Positions 14,914 to 23,769 of a DNA stretch of 64,000 nt are shown here, one piece after another (position 1 is the stretch's first letter; every line of letters starts with the position of its first letter). Made by a program: the position numbers and the translations under genes. Under the pieces are notes generated by a model that was not told where the DNA came from, did no database searches, and was given only the letters and a program-made list of their open reading frames with translations. Source of the stretch: Fibrobacteria bacterium (GTDB taxonomy: Bacteria > Fibrobacterota > Fibrobacteria > UBA5070); NCBI GenBank assembly GCA_020633825.1, contig JACKCV010000003.1, positions 310,001-374,000 on the forward strand. The letters are read 5' to 3'.

Positions 14914-17352
14914 TCACTTCAGGGAGAGCCCGGGTTGCGATGCCAATTCCTGTCGGAGGGCGTCCTGGACCAGGTTCACTTCGGCGTCGGTGAGGGTGCG
15001 ATCGTGGGCCCGGAAGGAGGCGCGCACCAGGACTGCCTTCTGTCCCTGGGGAACGCCGGCCCCTTCGTACACCGACACCAGGGAGACCTCCTCCACGAGC
15101 TCGTGGCGGGCCTGGGGAAGTCCGGCGACCAGGCGCACGACCTCGTCGGCGGGACGGGCCCGATCGACCAGGACGTTGACCTCGCGGCGGGTCGCGGGGA
15201 ATTCGCCGATCCGGCGGCTGGCGACCGGGGACCGGGACTCCAGGCGGTCCACGAGCAGATCGAGATCGAGCTCCCACACGAAGGCCTCGTCCCGCAGGGA
15301 GAACGCCTCCTGCACGGTGGGATGGAGTTGGCCGAACACACCCAGGAGAGCCTCGCCGAGGAACACCTCCGCCTGTCGGCCGGGATGCAACCAGGGTTCG
15401 GTCCCGGAGGGGGAGAAACGGACCTCGAGGCCGAGGTCGCGCAAGGCGCCTTGGAGGGCACCCTTGGCGCGCCAAAGGTCGGCGGGCACCTCGGAGCCGG
15501 TCCAGGCGCGCTCGGGCCAGGGGCCCGCCACCAGACCCGACAGACGCCAGGCCTCCCCGACCCCCGTGGTGCGATGGGCCGCGAAAGGTTCGGGAAGGTC
15601 GCGACCGAACACCCGGGCGCATTCGAACAGGCGCACGGAGCGCTGCTGGCGCTTTTCGTTGTGGCGGGCGCCGCGCAGGAGTCCCAGGACTCCCAACCGG
15701 GGCAGGCAGGCCGTCTCGTCGGAGATGGGGTTCATCAAACCCGTGAGAGTCGCACGCGGGTCTTCCGGAGGGAGTCCCAGACGGTCGTGATCGGCCTGGG
15801 AGGTCAGGCGCAACGAGAGGGTCTCGGAAAGCCCGCGGGCCGCCAGGGCACGCCGCAACCGACGGGTCCATCGTTCGCGGGCCGGCAGTCGCACTGCCGA
15901 GACCGGGAAGGTCGGGAAGGCGGTGGGGAGGTTGTCGTAACCCACCAGGCGCGCGACTTCCTCGACGAGGTCGGCATCCAACGAAAGATCGGGACGCCAC
16001 CCCGGCAGCGACCAGAGGCTCCCTTGCGCGTCCTGGGAGACCTTGGCGCATCCGACGCCGGTCAGCAGGCGATCGACCGTTTCGTCGGGGATGTCGTCGG
16101 CACCCAGCAGTCCGGCGACCCGCCCCTTGGCCAGGTGCACGGTGCGCGGCACGCGGGGATGCGCGTCGGCGAGGATGTCGAGAGGCTCGTCGGCGGTGCC
16201 GCCGCAGGCGGCCAGGATGAGGGAGGTCGCGTAGTCGCTCACGGACAGCGTGGCGAAGGGGTCGACCCCGCGCTCGAAGCGGTAGGAGCTGTCGGAGGAC
16301 GCCTGGGTACGGCGCGCCAGGAACCGCACCGTGGAGGCCTGGAAGAAGGCGGTTTCCAGGAAGATGGAGGTCGTGGACTCGGAGACGCCGGTGGCGGCAC
16401 CACCCATCACGCCGCCCAGGCACTGGGGGCCGTTGCGGTCGCAGATGGAGAGGTCCCCGACGGTGAGCGTCAGATTCCGTCCATCGAGGAGCTCCAGGGA
16501 TTCGCCCGCGCGCGCGCCGCGCACCACCACCTCGGGACCCGCGAGCTTGGAGAGGTCGAAGGCGTGGAGGGGCTGACCGGTCTCGAGCATGACGAAATTC
16601 GTCACATCGACCAGGGCCGAGATGGGCCGGAGTCCGACCGCGCGGAGCAGGGATTGCATCCAGGCGGGGGATGGTCCGTTGGAAAGGCCGTGCAGGGTGC
16701 GTCCGACGTAGCGGGTGCAGCCGCAGCCGGGCTCGACGGACACGGGCACGCTCGTGGGCCGTCCGGACCGTTCGAACCGAAGCGTTGCACGCGGATCGCG
16801 CAAGGGGCGCTCCAGGCGCAGGGCGAGTTCGCGCGCCAGCCCGAGGTGGCCGGTGGCGTCGGGCCGGTTGGGAGTGACGTTGATCTCGAAGACGACGTCG
16901 GCCAGCTCCAGCGCGGCGGAGAACGGGGTGCCCGGCACGAGGGAGGGATCGAGCTCCATGATGCCGGCGTGCCCTTCACCCAGACCCAGCTCGTCCTCGG
17001 CGCACAGCATCCCGAAGGACTCCATCCCGCGGATCACGGCGGGCTTGATCTCCAGCCCCTCGGGAAGCACGGTGCCCACCGTGGCGAAGGCGACCTTGAG
17101 GCCCGCCCGGACGTTGGGAGCGCCGCAGACCACCGCGAGCTCGTCCGTGCCGTCGAAGACGCGGCACGAGGAGAGCTTGGTGCCTTCGACCTTCTCGCAG
17201 GAACGGACCTCGCCGACCACCACCCCGGGGAGTTCGTGGATGCGGGTCACTTCTTCGACTTCCAGTCCGGCGGCGGTGAGATGCGCAGCGATCTCCTCCG
17301 GGGATTCCCGAAGGTCCACCAGTCTCTTCAGCCAGTTCAAGCTCGCTTTCAT
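14914..17352 (-). CDS. pheT: Phenylalanyl-tRNA synthetase beta subunit, 812 aa
   Basis: Beta chain of the alpha2-beta2 PheRS. Order of domains is full: start MKASLNWLKRLVDLRESPEEIAAHL, EMAP-type tRNA-binding domain (about 40-150, VVVGEVRSCEKVEGTKL and ESFGMLCAEDELGLG), B3/B4 editing region (about 205-380, SALVDVTNFVMLETGQPLHAFD), B5 domain (about 400-475), the catalytic-like core (LVGYDNLPTAFP) and C-terminal FDX-ACB anticodon domain (RIGEFPATRREVNVLVDR, ending LRQELASQPGLSLK). Separated from pheS by 229 bp containing a strong hairpin. Confidence 0.96.
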   Translation of the reverse strand: MKASLNWLKRLVDLRESPEEIAAHLTAAGLEVEEVTRIHELPGVVVGEVRSCEKVEGTKLSSCRVFDGTDELAVVCGAPNVRAGLKVAFATVGTVLPEGLEIKPAVIRGMESFGMLCAEDELGLGEGHAGIMELDPSLVPGTPFSAALELADVVFEINVTPNRPDATGHLGLARELALRLERPLRDPRATLRFERSGRPTSVPVSVEPGCGCTRYVGRTLHGLSNGPSPAWMQSLLRAVGLRPISALVDVTNFVMLETGQPLHAFDLSKLAGPEVVVRGARAGESLELLDGRNLTLTVGDLSICDRNGPQCLGGVMGGAATGVSESTTSIFLETAFFQASTVRFLARRTQASSDSSYRFERGVDPFATLSVSDYATSLILAACGGTADEPLDILADAHPRVPRTVHLAKGRVAGLLGADDIPDETVDRLLTGVGCAKVSQDAQGSLWSLPGWRPDLSLDADLVEEVARLVGYDNLPTAFPTFPVSAVRLPARERWTRRLRRALAARGLSETLSLRLTSQADHDRLGLPPEDPRATLTGLMNPISDETACLPRLGVLGLLRGARHNEKRQQRSVRLFECARVFGRDLPEPFAAHRTTGVGEAWRLSGLVAGPWPERAWTGSEVPADLWRAKGALQGALRDLGLEVRFSPSGTEPWLHPGRQAEVFLGEALLGVFGQLHPTVQEAFSLRDEAFVWELDLDLLVDRLESRSPVASRRIGEFPATRREVNVLVDRARPADEVVRLVAGLPQARHELVEEVSLVSVYEGAGVPQGQKAVLVRASFRAHDRTLTDAEVNLVQDALRQELASQPGLSLK

Positions 17353-17545
17353 CTCATTGTCTCCTGGGTCGTGCGGATCCCTTGTCGCCGACCAAATTTA
17401 TCTGTTCCTGCCCGAGGAGCCCGGATCTGATCGACTTTTTCCGTCTCCGCGTCGTATCGAAGGCGGACACCGGATGCACGCGATCATGGCATGTCTTCCA
17501 CGAGCGTCGGGTCTCCGGTGGTTGCACGCCACCCATCGGGGGCCA

Positions 17546-17573
17546 CCACCGGTGGAGATGCCTCCACCGGTGG
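17546..17573 (-). other. Perfect 12-bp hairpin between pheS and pheT
   Basis: CCACCGGTGGAG-atgc-CTCCACCGGTGG: a 12-bp stem with a 4-base loop starting 8 bp after the pheS stop. No T-run in either direction. Likely an mRNA processing or 3'-protection element that could set the pheS:pheT ratio; a transcription-factor site is also possible because each arm contains CCACCGGTGG, itself palindromic. The remaining 190 bp before pheT hold nothing I recognise. Confidence 0.55.
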
Positions 17574-17581
17574 CGGAGGAT

Positions 17582-18610
17582 TCAGGCCAGGCCGCGGAAT
17601 TGCCGCAGGAACCTCATGTCGCCGTTGGTGAGCAAGGCGATCTCCTTGATGCCGTGGCGCAACATGGCCATGCGATCGAGACCGAACCCGAAGGCGAAGC
17701 CCTGGAATTCGGAGGCGTCGAGACCACCGTTTTCGAGCACCTTGGGATGCACCATGCCGCACCCGCCGATCTCCATCCAGCCGTCGCGGTCGAGGCCGAC
17801 GGAGCGGCAGTCGACGTCCATCTCGGCGGAAGGCTCGGTGAACGGGAAGAAGGAGGGCCGGAAACGCAACACCGCTTGGGGTCCGTAGAGGGCCCGCACC
17901 ATGGTGAACAAGGTGGCCTTCAGGTTCGCGAAGGTGATTCCGCGATCGAGGACCAGTCCTTCGACCTGGCAGAACATGGGGGCGTGGGTGGCATCGGCAT
18001 CGCAGCGGTACACCTGTCCGCAGTGCAGCAGGCGAAACGGCGGCTTGCGATCGCGCAAGGCGTGGATCTGGTAGTTGGAGGTGTGGGTGCGCAACACCAC
18101 CGCTTCCTGGCCCGGTTCACGGGAGAGGAAGAACGTGTCCTGCATGTCCCGGGCGGGATGGTCGTCGGGGACGTTCAGCGCCGAGAAGTTGAACCACTCG
18201 GTATCGATTTCCGGAGCGTCGGCGACGTCGAATCCCATGCCGGTGAACAGATCGAGGATCTCGTCGCGCAGGGCGAGCAACGGGTGGAGCGTCCCGGCAT
18301 CGGCACCGTCCCCATCGAGGGAGAGGTCGAGGCGTTCGGACTCCAAACGCTGAGCAAGGGCGCGCGACCGCAATTCGACCTGGAGACGGTCGAGAGTCCC
18401 CTCCACTTCCTGACGCAACGCCTGCACGGCGGAACCGTAGGCGGGTTTCTCCTCGGGGGGAAGACTTCCCAGATGACGCATGAGTCCCGGAATTTCGCCC
18501 TTCTTTCCCACAAAGCGAGAACGCAGCTCGACGAGGGTGGACTCGTCGGCTGCGTTCAGAGTGGGCGCGAGCGAAGCCCAGGCTGACCGGACCTCGTCGA
18601 GCGGAGTCAT
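17582..18610 (-). CDS. pheS: Phenylalanyl-tRNA synthetase alpha subunit, 342 aa
   Basis: Catalytic chain of PheRS. N-terminal coiled coil (about 1-90), motif 1 region MGFDVADAPEIDTEWFNFSALNVP, motif 2 with VLRTHTSNYQIHAL and RLLHCGQVYRCDADATH, then GGCGMVHPKVLENGGLD and motif 3 AFGFGLDRMAMLRHG near the end, as in class II synthetases. Length is typical. Starts 7 bp after the rplT stop, keeping the ancient rpmI-rplT-pheS order. Confidence 0.96.
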   Translation of the reverse strand: MTPLDEVRSAWASLAPTLNAADESTLVELRSRFVGKKGEIPGLMRHLGSLPPEEKPAYGSAVQALRQEVEGTLDRLQVELRSRALAQRLESERLDLSLDGDGADAGTLHPLLALRDEILDLFTGMGFDVADAPEIDTEWFNFSALNVPDDHPARDMQDTFFLSREPGQEAVVLRTHTSNYQIHALRDRKPPFRLLHCGQVYRCDADATHAPMFCQVEGLVLDRGITFANLKATLFTMVRALYGPQAVLRFRPSFFPFTEPSAEMDVDCRSVGLDRDGWMEIGGCGMVHPKVLENGGLDASEFQGFAFGFGLDRMAMLRHGIKEIALLTNGDMRFLRQFRGLA

Positions 18611-18617
18611 GTTCGAC

Positions 18618-18968
18618 TCACGCGGCCTTGGCGACTTCGGTGATCTTCTGGAAGGCGGCGAAGTCGCTGACGGCGAGATCCGCGAGGATCTTGCGATCGA
18701 TCTCGATGCTGGCCTTGTTCAGGGCAGCGATGAGACGGCTGTAGGACAGACCGCACAGACGCGCACCGGCGTTGATGCGGACGATCCACAGGCGGCGGGC
18801 TTCGCCCTTCTTGTCGCGACGGTCGCGGTAGCTGAACTGGCGAGCGCGGTCGACAGCCATCTTCGCGAGCTTGAAGACGTTCTTCTTGCGTCCGAAGTAT
18901 CCGCTGGCGGCGGCGATGATTTTCTTGCGGCGGGCGCGGGACGGCACCCGCTGGGTCGCTCTGGGCAT
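18618..18968 (-). CDS. rplT: 50S ribosomal protein L20, 116 aa
   Basis: Early-assembly 23S rRNA-binding protein. MPRATQRVPSRARRKKI, GYFGRKKNVFKLAK, the RDRRDKKGEARRLWIVRINA block and LNKASIEIDRKILADLAV are signature segments, full length. 46 bp after rpmI. In several bacteria L20 represses its own operon by binding the leader; I see no clear mimic here. Confidence 0.97.
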   Translation of the reverse strand: MPRATQRVPSRARRKKIIAAASGYFGRKKNVFKLAKMAVDRARQFSYRDRRDKKGEARRLWIVRINAGARLCGLSYSRLIAALNKASIEIDRKILADLAVSDFAAFQKITEVAKAA

Positions 18969-19014
18969 TTCCTGTTACCTCGTGTTGGCTGCTGCTGGAA
19001 GTTTTCGCGTGGGT

Positions 19015-19212
19015 TTATGCGTAGGGCATCATGGCGTCGATGCGGTGCCTGTCGGCGGCGTCAACGTAGTCGCCCTGGCGCAAACCGCGCTTGAGCTTCT
19101 GGGTCTTGTTCTTCTGCAAGTGACGCATCTTGGACTGCTTGCACTTGACCTTGCCGGAGCTCTTCACGCTGAAGCGCTTCTTCGCACCGCTGAGGGTCTT
19201 CATCTTGGGCAT
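19015..19212 (-). CDS. rpmI: 50S ribosomal protein L35, 65 aa
   Basis: Short basic protein MPKMKTLSGAKKRFSV, then GKVKCKQSKMRHLQKNKT and the typical end LRQGDYVDAADRHRIDAMMPYA. Start codon lies 19 bp after the infC stop, with AGGAA about 6 bases upstream. A longer frame runs into infC upstream but is not the gene start. Confidence 0.95.
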   Translation of the reverse strand: MPKMKTLSGAKKRFSVKSSGKVKCKQSKMRHLQKNKTQKLKRGLRQGDYVDAADRHRIDAMMPYA

Positions 19213-19231
19213 GGATTCCTCGTAGGAAGGG

Positions 19232-19861
19232 TTAGTTGGAGTTGTTTGCGACCGCTGGCTCGGACTCGACGTCGGAATCGGAGGCGTTGGCTCCCTCGGC
19301 GTCGGGTCGGTTGGCTTTCTTGCGTCCCGGGGACAGCAGGAGTCCCATGGTTCGGCCTTCCATGGAAGGCTGCTGTTCCACGATGGCGATGCCTTCGAGG
19401 TCGCGAACCATCTGATCGAGAAGACGGCGGCCGTAGTCCATGTGCGCCATTTCGCGCCCACGGAACATCACACTGGCCTTCACCTTCCAACCTTTGTCCA
19501 GGAATTCCAGGGCATGCTTGAGGCGGTAGTCGTAGTCGTTGGTATCGGTGCGGGGATGGAACTTGATTTCCTTCACCTTCACGATGTGCTGCTTGGCTTT
19601 GGAGGCTTTTTCCTTCTTGGCCAGTTCGAAGCGGTACTTGCCGAAGTCCATGATGCGGCAGACCGGAGGACGCGCCATGGGCGCGACTTCGACCAGATCC
19701 AGCCCCTGCTCCTGCGCCATCTGCTTGGCGATGTGGGTCGGAACCACGCCGATCTGCTGCCCGTCGGGACCGACGAGACGCACTTCGGGAATGCGGATCA
19801 TGTCGTTGACGCGCGTGCGGTTCTCGGTGGAGGGCATCTCGAAGGAGTGGAATCTGGCCAA
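19232..19861 (-). CDS. infC: Translation initiation factor IF-3, probable TTG start
   Basis: Dissociates ribosomes and checks the start codon. IF3-N domain: RVNDMIRIPEVRLVGPDGQQIGV; linker and IF3-C: RIMDFGKYRFELAKKEKASKAKQH, VKEIKFHPRTDTNDYDYRLKHALEFL, VKASVMFRGREMAHMDYG. An acidic, Ser/Asn-rich tail of about 30 residues is extra. Two starts are possible: ATG at 19837, with no spaced SD, or TTG at 19861, which has AGGAG 5 bases upstream. I prefer TTG: infC commonly uses a rare start codon so that IF-3 can repress its own translation. A promoter probably lies in the 119-bp gap after thrS, where TTTTCTACTATTCC occurs on the minus strand near 19940. Confidence 0.93.
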   Translation of the reverse strand: MARFHSFEMPSTENRTRVNDMIRIPEVRLVGPDGQQIGVVPTHIAKQMAQEQGLDLVEVAPMARPPVCRIMDFGKYRFELAKKEKASKAKQHIVKVKEIKFHPRTDTNDYDYRLKHALEFLDKGWKVKASVMFRGREMAHMDYGRRLLDQMVRDLEGIAIVEQQPSMEGRTMGLLLSPGRKKANRPDAEGANASDSDVESEPAVANNSN

Positions 19862-19980
19862 TGAGGCTCCTGGGACAATGGAGGTGACGGAGTATGCCTC
19901 GCCCGCGAATGGACGAGGCGGCTCTCGATAGAGGCGGAATAGTAGAAAATCCTGTCGGGTGGAAAGGGGGAAAATCCCGC

Positions 19981-21891
19981 CTATCGCCGCGCAGCGACCT
20001 CCTGGGCGATGAATTCGGCGAATTCGGCCACCGATTTGGCCCCCAGATCCCCCGCCCCACGCTGCCGAACCGAAACCGTCCCCGCCGCAGCTTCCTTTTC
20101 GCCGACCACCAGGATGAAGGGAGTGCGCTTCCCTTCGGCCTCGCGTATCTTGTAGCCGAGCTTCTGGTTCTGCTCGTCGACCACCACGCGCACCCCGCTG
20201 GCTCGCAGGGTCTTGGCGGTGGCCTGGGCCGCTTCGAGGTATTTCTCCGAAACCGGGAGGATCACCGCCTGGGTGGGAGAAAGCCAGGCGGGGAAGGCGC
20301 CCGCGTAATGCTCGATCAAGATCCCCACGAATCGCTCGAGCGACCCGAGGATGGCGCGGTGCAGCATGATGGGGCGATGCTTGTGACCGTCTTCGCCCAC
20401 GTATTCGGCTCCCAGCCTCTCCGGGAGGTTGGGGTCGACCTGGATGGTTCCGCACTGCCAATGCCGCCCCAGGCTGTCACGCAGGGTGAATTCGAGCTTG
20501 GGCCCGTAGAAGGCTCCTTCCCCGGGATTGAGCTCGGTGGCGAGTCCGGCGTATTCGCAGGCGTCGGCCAGGGCCTTCTCGACCCGGTCCCAGCTTTCGT
20601 CGGTGCCCACGCGCTTCTCGGGGCGCGTGCTGAACTTGACGAGGATGTCGTTGAATCCGAAATCGGCGTACATCTCCTTGAGAAGCTGGCAGAAGGCGGC
20701 CACTTCGGGACCGATCTGGGCCTCGGTGCAGAAGATGTGGGCGTCGTCCTGGACGAAGCCGCGCACGCGCATGATGCCGTGCAGGGTTCCCGAGGGCTCG
20801 TTGCGCACGCAGGAACCGAATTCCGCGATGCGCAGCGGAAGTTCGCGGTAGGAACGCAATCCCTGGTTGAATATCTGGATGTGGCCCGGGCAGTTCATGG
20901 GCTTGATCGCGAAGGTCCGCTTCTCGGACTCGGTCACGAACATGTTCTCCTGGTACTTGTCCCAGTGTCCCGACTTCTCCCAGAGGGTCTTGCTCATCAC
21001 GCTGGGGGTGTGCACTTCCAGGTATCCGTTGGCTTCGACCTTGGAACGCACGTAGTTCTGCAGGGTGCGGTAGAGGGTCCAGCCCTGGGGATGCCAGAAC
21101 ACCATGCCGGGCATGTCTTCCTGCATGTGGAACAGTTCGAGCTTGCGGCCCAGCACGCGGTGGTCGCGCTTCTTGGCCTCCTCGAGGGCGGCCACGTGGG
21201 CTTCGAGGGCTTTCTTGTCGTGGAAGGCGGTCGCGTACAGACGCTGCAGCATCGGACGCTTTTCGTCACCGCGCCAGTAGGCGCCGGCCACCGAAAGCAG
21301 CTTGACGAACTTGAGGAAGCCCGTGTGCGGCACGTGCGGCCCGCGGCACAGGTCGAAGAACTCTCCCTGCGTGTAGAAGCTGACCGTCGCGTCGGTCCAC
21401 TCCTGCATCATCTCCACCTTGTAGGGCTCGTCCTGGCTCCCCCACTGCTCGATGGCCTGGAGCCGGTCGATCTCGTTGCGGCGGATGGGAGTCTTGGCCT
21501 CGGCGAGCTGGAGCATCTTCGCCTCGATGGCGGCGAAATCGTCGGGGGAGAACTTGTGGGGGGAGTCGATGTCGTAGTAGAAACCGTTCTCGATGACCGG
21601 CCCGATGGCCAGCTTGGTGCCCGGGAACAATTCCACCACGGCCTGGGCCATGAGGTGGGCGCTGGAATGGCGCACGATCTCCAAGGCCTCGGCGTCGCGC
21701 GTGGTGAGGATGCGGAACGAGCCGTTCCCCGGAAGCGGGCGATCGAGGTCGAGCTGGACACCATCGAGGACCACGGCGACGGCGGCATCGGCCAGGCGGG
21801 GCGAGATCCCCATGGCGATGTCGCGACCGGTAGTCCCCCCGGTCACCTGCTTTTCCGAACCGTCGGGCAAGGTGATCGTGAGCGTGTCCAT
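19981..21891 (-). CDS. thrS: Threonyl-tRNA synthetase, 636 aa
   Basis: Charges tRNA-Thr. Starts MDTLTITLPDGS with GGAG 8 bases upstream (a start 15 codons earlier is possible). Domains in order: TGS (1-62), editing domain with HSSAHLMAQAVVELFP and, further on, the DLCRGPHVPHTG motif; class II core with motif 1 region, the zinc Cys in KPMNCPGH, motif 2 RIAEFGSCVRNEPSGTLHGIMRVRGF (residues shown in parts), motif 3 RAILGSLERFVGILIEHYAG; and the anticodon domain (QAVILPVSEKY). Normal length. Heads the thrS-infC-rpmI-rplT-pheST series; a 240-bp leader separates it from tRNA-Val. Confidence 0.96.
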   Translation of the reverse strand: MDTLTITLPDGSEKQVTGGTTGRDIAMGISPRLADAAVAVVLDGVQLDLDRPLPGNGSFRILTTRDAEALEIVRHSSAHLMAQAVVELFPGTKLAIGPVIENGFYYDIDSPHKFSPDDFAAIEAKMLQLAEAKTPIRRNEIDRLQAIEQWGSQDEPYKVEMMQEWTDATVSFYTQGEFFDLCRGPHVPHTGFLKFVKLLSVAGAYWRGDEKRPMLQRLYATAFHDKKALEAHVAALEEAKKRDHRVLGRKLELFHMQEDMPGMVFWHPQGWTLYRTLQNYVRSKVEANGYLEVHTPSVMSKTLWEKSGHWDKYQENMFVTESEKRTFAIKPMNCPGHIQIFNQGLRSYRELPLRIAEFGSCVRNEPSGTLHGIMRVRGFVQDDAHIFCTEAQIGPEVAAFCQLLKEMYADFGFNDILVKFSTRPEKRVGTDESWDRVEKALADACEYAGLATELNPGEGAFYGPKLEFTLRDSLGRHWQCGTIQVDPNLPERLGAEYVGEDGHKHRPIMLHRAILGSLERFVGILIEHYAGAFPAWLSPTQAVILPVSEKYLEAAQATAKTLRASGVRVVVDEQNQKLGYKIREAEGKRTPFILVVGEKEAAAGTVSVRQRGAGDLGAKSVAEFAEFIAQEVAARR

Positions 21892-22092
21892 GATTGATTC
21901 TCCGCGTTGGATTCGTGAGGCACTCGCCGGGTCCACCAGGATTGATGGTCCGCCAGCAAGAGAAGATCGAATCTAGAAAAGGCGCGAACCGGCCCCTGGA
22001 TCGGCGCAGAGCCGGGACGCACCAGGGAGAGGGGGCGGAGGAGGGACGAATGAACGGCCCGTCAGGGGGAAGGAGGGCTGGGGGCGACAAAA

Positions 22093-22128
22093 CGAAAACG
22101 CCCCCAGGGTTTCCCGGAGGCGTTTTCG
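22093..22128. terminator. Terminator hairpin between tRNA-Val and thrS
   Basis: CGAAAACGCC ... GGCGTTTTCG (10-bp outer stem, GC-rich inner pairs) directly 3' of tRNA-Val on the minus strand. A/T-rich outer stem gives TTTTCG in both directions. Ends the tRNA transcript ahead of thrS. Confidence 0.75.
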
Positions 22129-22132
22129 AAAG

Positions 22133-22206
22133 TGGGCAGTACTGGAATCGAACCAGTGACCCCTACCATGTCAAGGTAGTACTCTAACCAGCTGAGCTAA
22201 CTGCCC
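22133..22206 (-). tRNA. tRNA-Val (GAC anticodon)
   Basis: 74 nt: acceptor GGGCAGT/ACTGCCC, D-arm GCTCAGCTGGTTAGAGT, anticodon stem CTACC/GGTAG with loop TTGACAT (anticodon GAC), T-arm CTGGTTCGATTCCAG, discriminator A. 3' CCA is not encoded. It has its own promoter and a terminator immediately after. Confidence 0.97.
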
Positions 22207-22219
22207 TTAGAGGTTTGAA

Positions 22220-22247
22220 AAGATAAGCCGTCCGAAGGAACTGTCAA
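22220..22247 (-). promoter_or_regulatory. Sigma70-type promoter of tRNA-Val
   Basis: TTGACA (22247-22242), 16-bp spacer, TATCTT (22225-22220), ending 14 bases before the mature tRNA 5' end. The -35 is perfect. Confidence 0.78.
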
Positions 22248-22299
22248 GGGGAAAGGCTCAAGGATTCTAGGAAGGTCCCCGATCCCCATCCCGGAAGAG

Positions 22300-23022
22300 T
22301 CAGTCTTTTGGCTTAGCGACCAGCAGGAGGTTCTTTCCCCACCAGGGTCGGACGCGGCGTTCCAACCAGCTCAACCAGGGCACGACGAACCGATCGTAGA
22401 GTGCGACGTTCCCGCCCGACAAGGTCCTGCGAAGCAGGACGAAGACGAGGAACCACGGAACCACACCCAGGGAGTCGAGATGGATGCACCGATCGACGAC
22501 GAATCCGGCATTCTCGACCTTCCGCAGCAAATCCTTCCTGGTATACCGTCGGAAATGGCCGATGGAGCGATCGAATTCGCTGAACAACCATGGTCCGGCG
22601 GGAACGAAAACCAGAAGGGAGCCATCCGCCTGTAGCGACTCCCGGACCAGACGAAGTTCCGCCTCGTCGTCAGGGACATGCTCCAGGACATTCAGGTACA
22701 GGATGGTGTCGAACTTGGTGCCCTTGAACTCCTCTGCATCCCCGAAGAAGGAATTCACCGCCTTGGCCCGAGGGGAATGGGCGAGTCGCGTCTGAAGAAG
22801 GGGGAACATGTTGGCCGACGGCTCGAAGGAGGTCAGAGAGCGGACCGAGGCCTCCTTCAGGAGCATCATGCTGACATTGCCCGAACCCGCACCGACCTCG
22901 GCGACCTCTCCGCGGATCGCGCTCCCGAACTCGTCGAGAATCCATTCGTGGTAGCGCTGGGCGAAGGACATCGCCTCCAGATCGCGCCCGAAGTATTCGG
23001 GCCCATCGGCAACGGAATTCAA
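22300..23022 (-). CDS. Class I SAM-dependent methyltransferase, 240 aa
   Basis: SAM-binding motif I is EVAEVGAGSGNVSMMLL (about residue 40); motif II FEPSANMF; DAEEF and ILYLNVLEHVPDDEAEL follow, then FVPAGPWLFSEFDRSIGHFRRY, a signature of methyltransferases paired with polyprenyl-phosphate sugar transferases. A C-terminal hydrophobic stretch (VVPWFLVFVLL) suggests membrane association. Start taken as TTG at 23022, which overlaps the stop of the upstream glycosyltransferase (TTGA); starting at the later ATG would cut conserved residues (EYFGRDLEAM). The substrate is probably a lipid-linked or surface sugar. Confidence 0.8.
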   Translation of the reverse strand: MNSVADGPEYFGRDLEAMSFAQRYHEWILDEFGSAIRGEVAEVGAGSGNVSMMLLKEASVRSLTSFEPSANMFPLLQTRLAHSPRAKAVNSFFGDAEEFKGTKFDTILYLNVLEHVPDDEAELRLVRESLQADGSLLVFVPAGPWLFSEFDRSIGHFRRYTRKDLLRKVENAGFVVDRCIHLDSLGVVPWFLVFVLLRRTLSGGNVALYDRFVVPWLSWLERRVRPWWGKNLLLVAKPKD

Positions 23023-23738
23023 TGCCTTCCGATCCCGTATTTGAGGATGACATAGAAGGCGCGCACGCCGTCTTTCCATCCGATCTTCTTGCCTTCGGCG
23101 TAGGTTCGTCCGTAGTAGTTCACCGGCACTTCGTAGATGCGGGCCCCCAACCGGGAAACCTTGGCGGTGACCTCCGGCTCGAATCCGAACCGGTTCTCCT
23201 TGAGACGGATGCTCTCCAGAACCTCCTTGCGGAACACCTTGTAACAGACCTCCATGTCGGAGAGATTGAGGTTGGTGAACATGTTGGAGAGGGTGGTCAG
23301 CAGTCCATTGCCCACTCGGTGCCAAAAGAAGTGCACTCGGGCCTCTTCGCCTCCGAAGCGATTGCCGAACACCACGTCGGCCACACCCTTGCGCAGAGGG
23401 GAGAGCAACCGCTCGTAGTCGGAGGGATCGTATTCCAGGTCGGCATCCTGGATGAGCACGACATTCCCGCGGGCGTGGGCGAATCCCGTGTGCAGAGCGG
23501 CACCTTTGCCCTTGTTCACTTCGTGGAAGGCGATCCGGATACGGGGTTCGGAGGAAGCCAGCTCCTCCATGACCCGTCGGGTTCCGTCCTTGGAACAATC
23601 GTCGACGATCACGAGCTCCCAGACTTCGGGACGCTCCAGGACGCGCTCGACGATGTGCGCGAGCGTCCGCTCCTCGTTGTAGGCGGGCATCACGACCGTC
23701 AGTCGGATGTCTTCGGCGGCAAGAGGCGGGAGGTTCAT
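23019..23738 (-). CDS. Family 2 glycosyltransferase (dolichol-phosphate mannose synthase-like)
   Basis: GT-A fold: VVMPAYNEERTLAHIVE at about residue 15, VDDCSKDGTRRVM, NKGKGAALHTGFAHARG, the metal-binding DADLEYDPSDYERLL, then FGNRFGG and DMEVCYKVFRKEVL. 239 residues without C-terminal membrane helices matches DPM1-type enzymes that load a polyprenyl phosphate with one sugar. Overlaps the methyltransferase, making a two-gene unit. SD is weak. A second GT2/methyltransferase pair occurs at 34-35.7 kb. Confidence 0.86.
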   Translation of the reverse strand: MNLPPLAAEDIRLTVVMPAYNEERTLAHIVERVLERPEVWELVIVDDCSKDGTRRVMEELASSEPRIRIAFHEVNKGKGAALHTGFAHARGNVVLIQDADLEYDPSDYERLLSPLRKGVADVVFGNRFGGEEARVHFFWHRVGNGLLTTLSNMFTNLNLSDMEVCYKVFRKEVLESIRLKENRFGFEPEVTAKVSRLGARIYEVPVNYYGRTYAEGKKIGWKDGVRAFYVILKYGIGRH

Positions 23739-23769
23739 GCCACGAAGGTCACATTCCGACGGACCCGCG

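Noticed and set aside
14881..17430. 849-residue plus-strand frame opposite pheT
   Set aside because: Shadow; pheT on the minus strand is unequivocal.
21892..22132. T-box leader for thrS
   Set aside because: No specifier loop or antiterminator sequence; the only strong hairpin belongs to the end of tRNA-Val.
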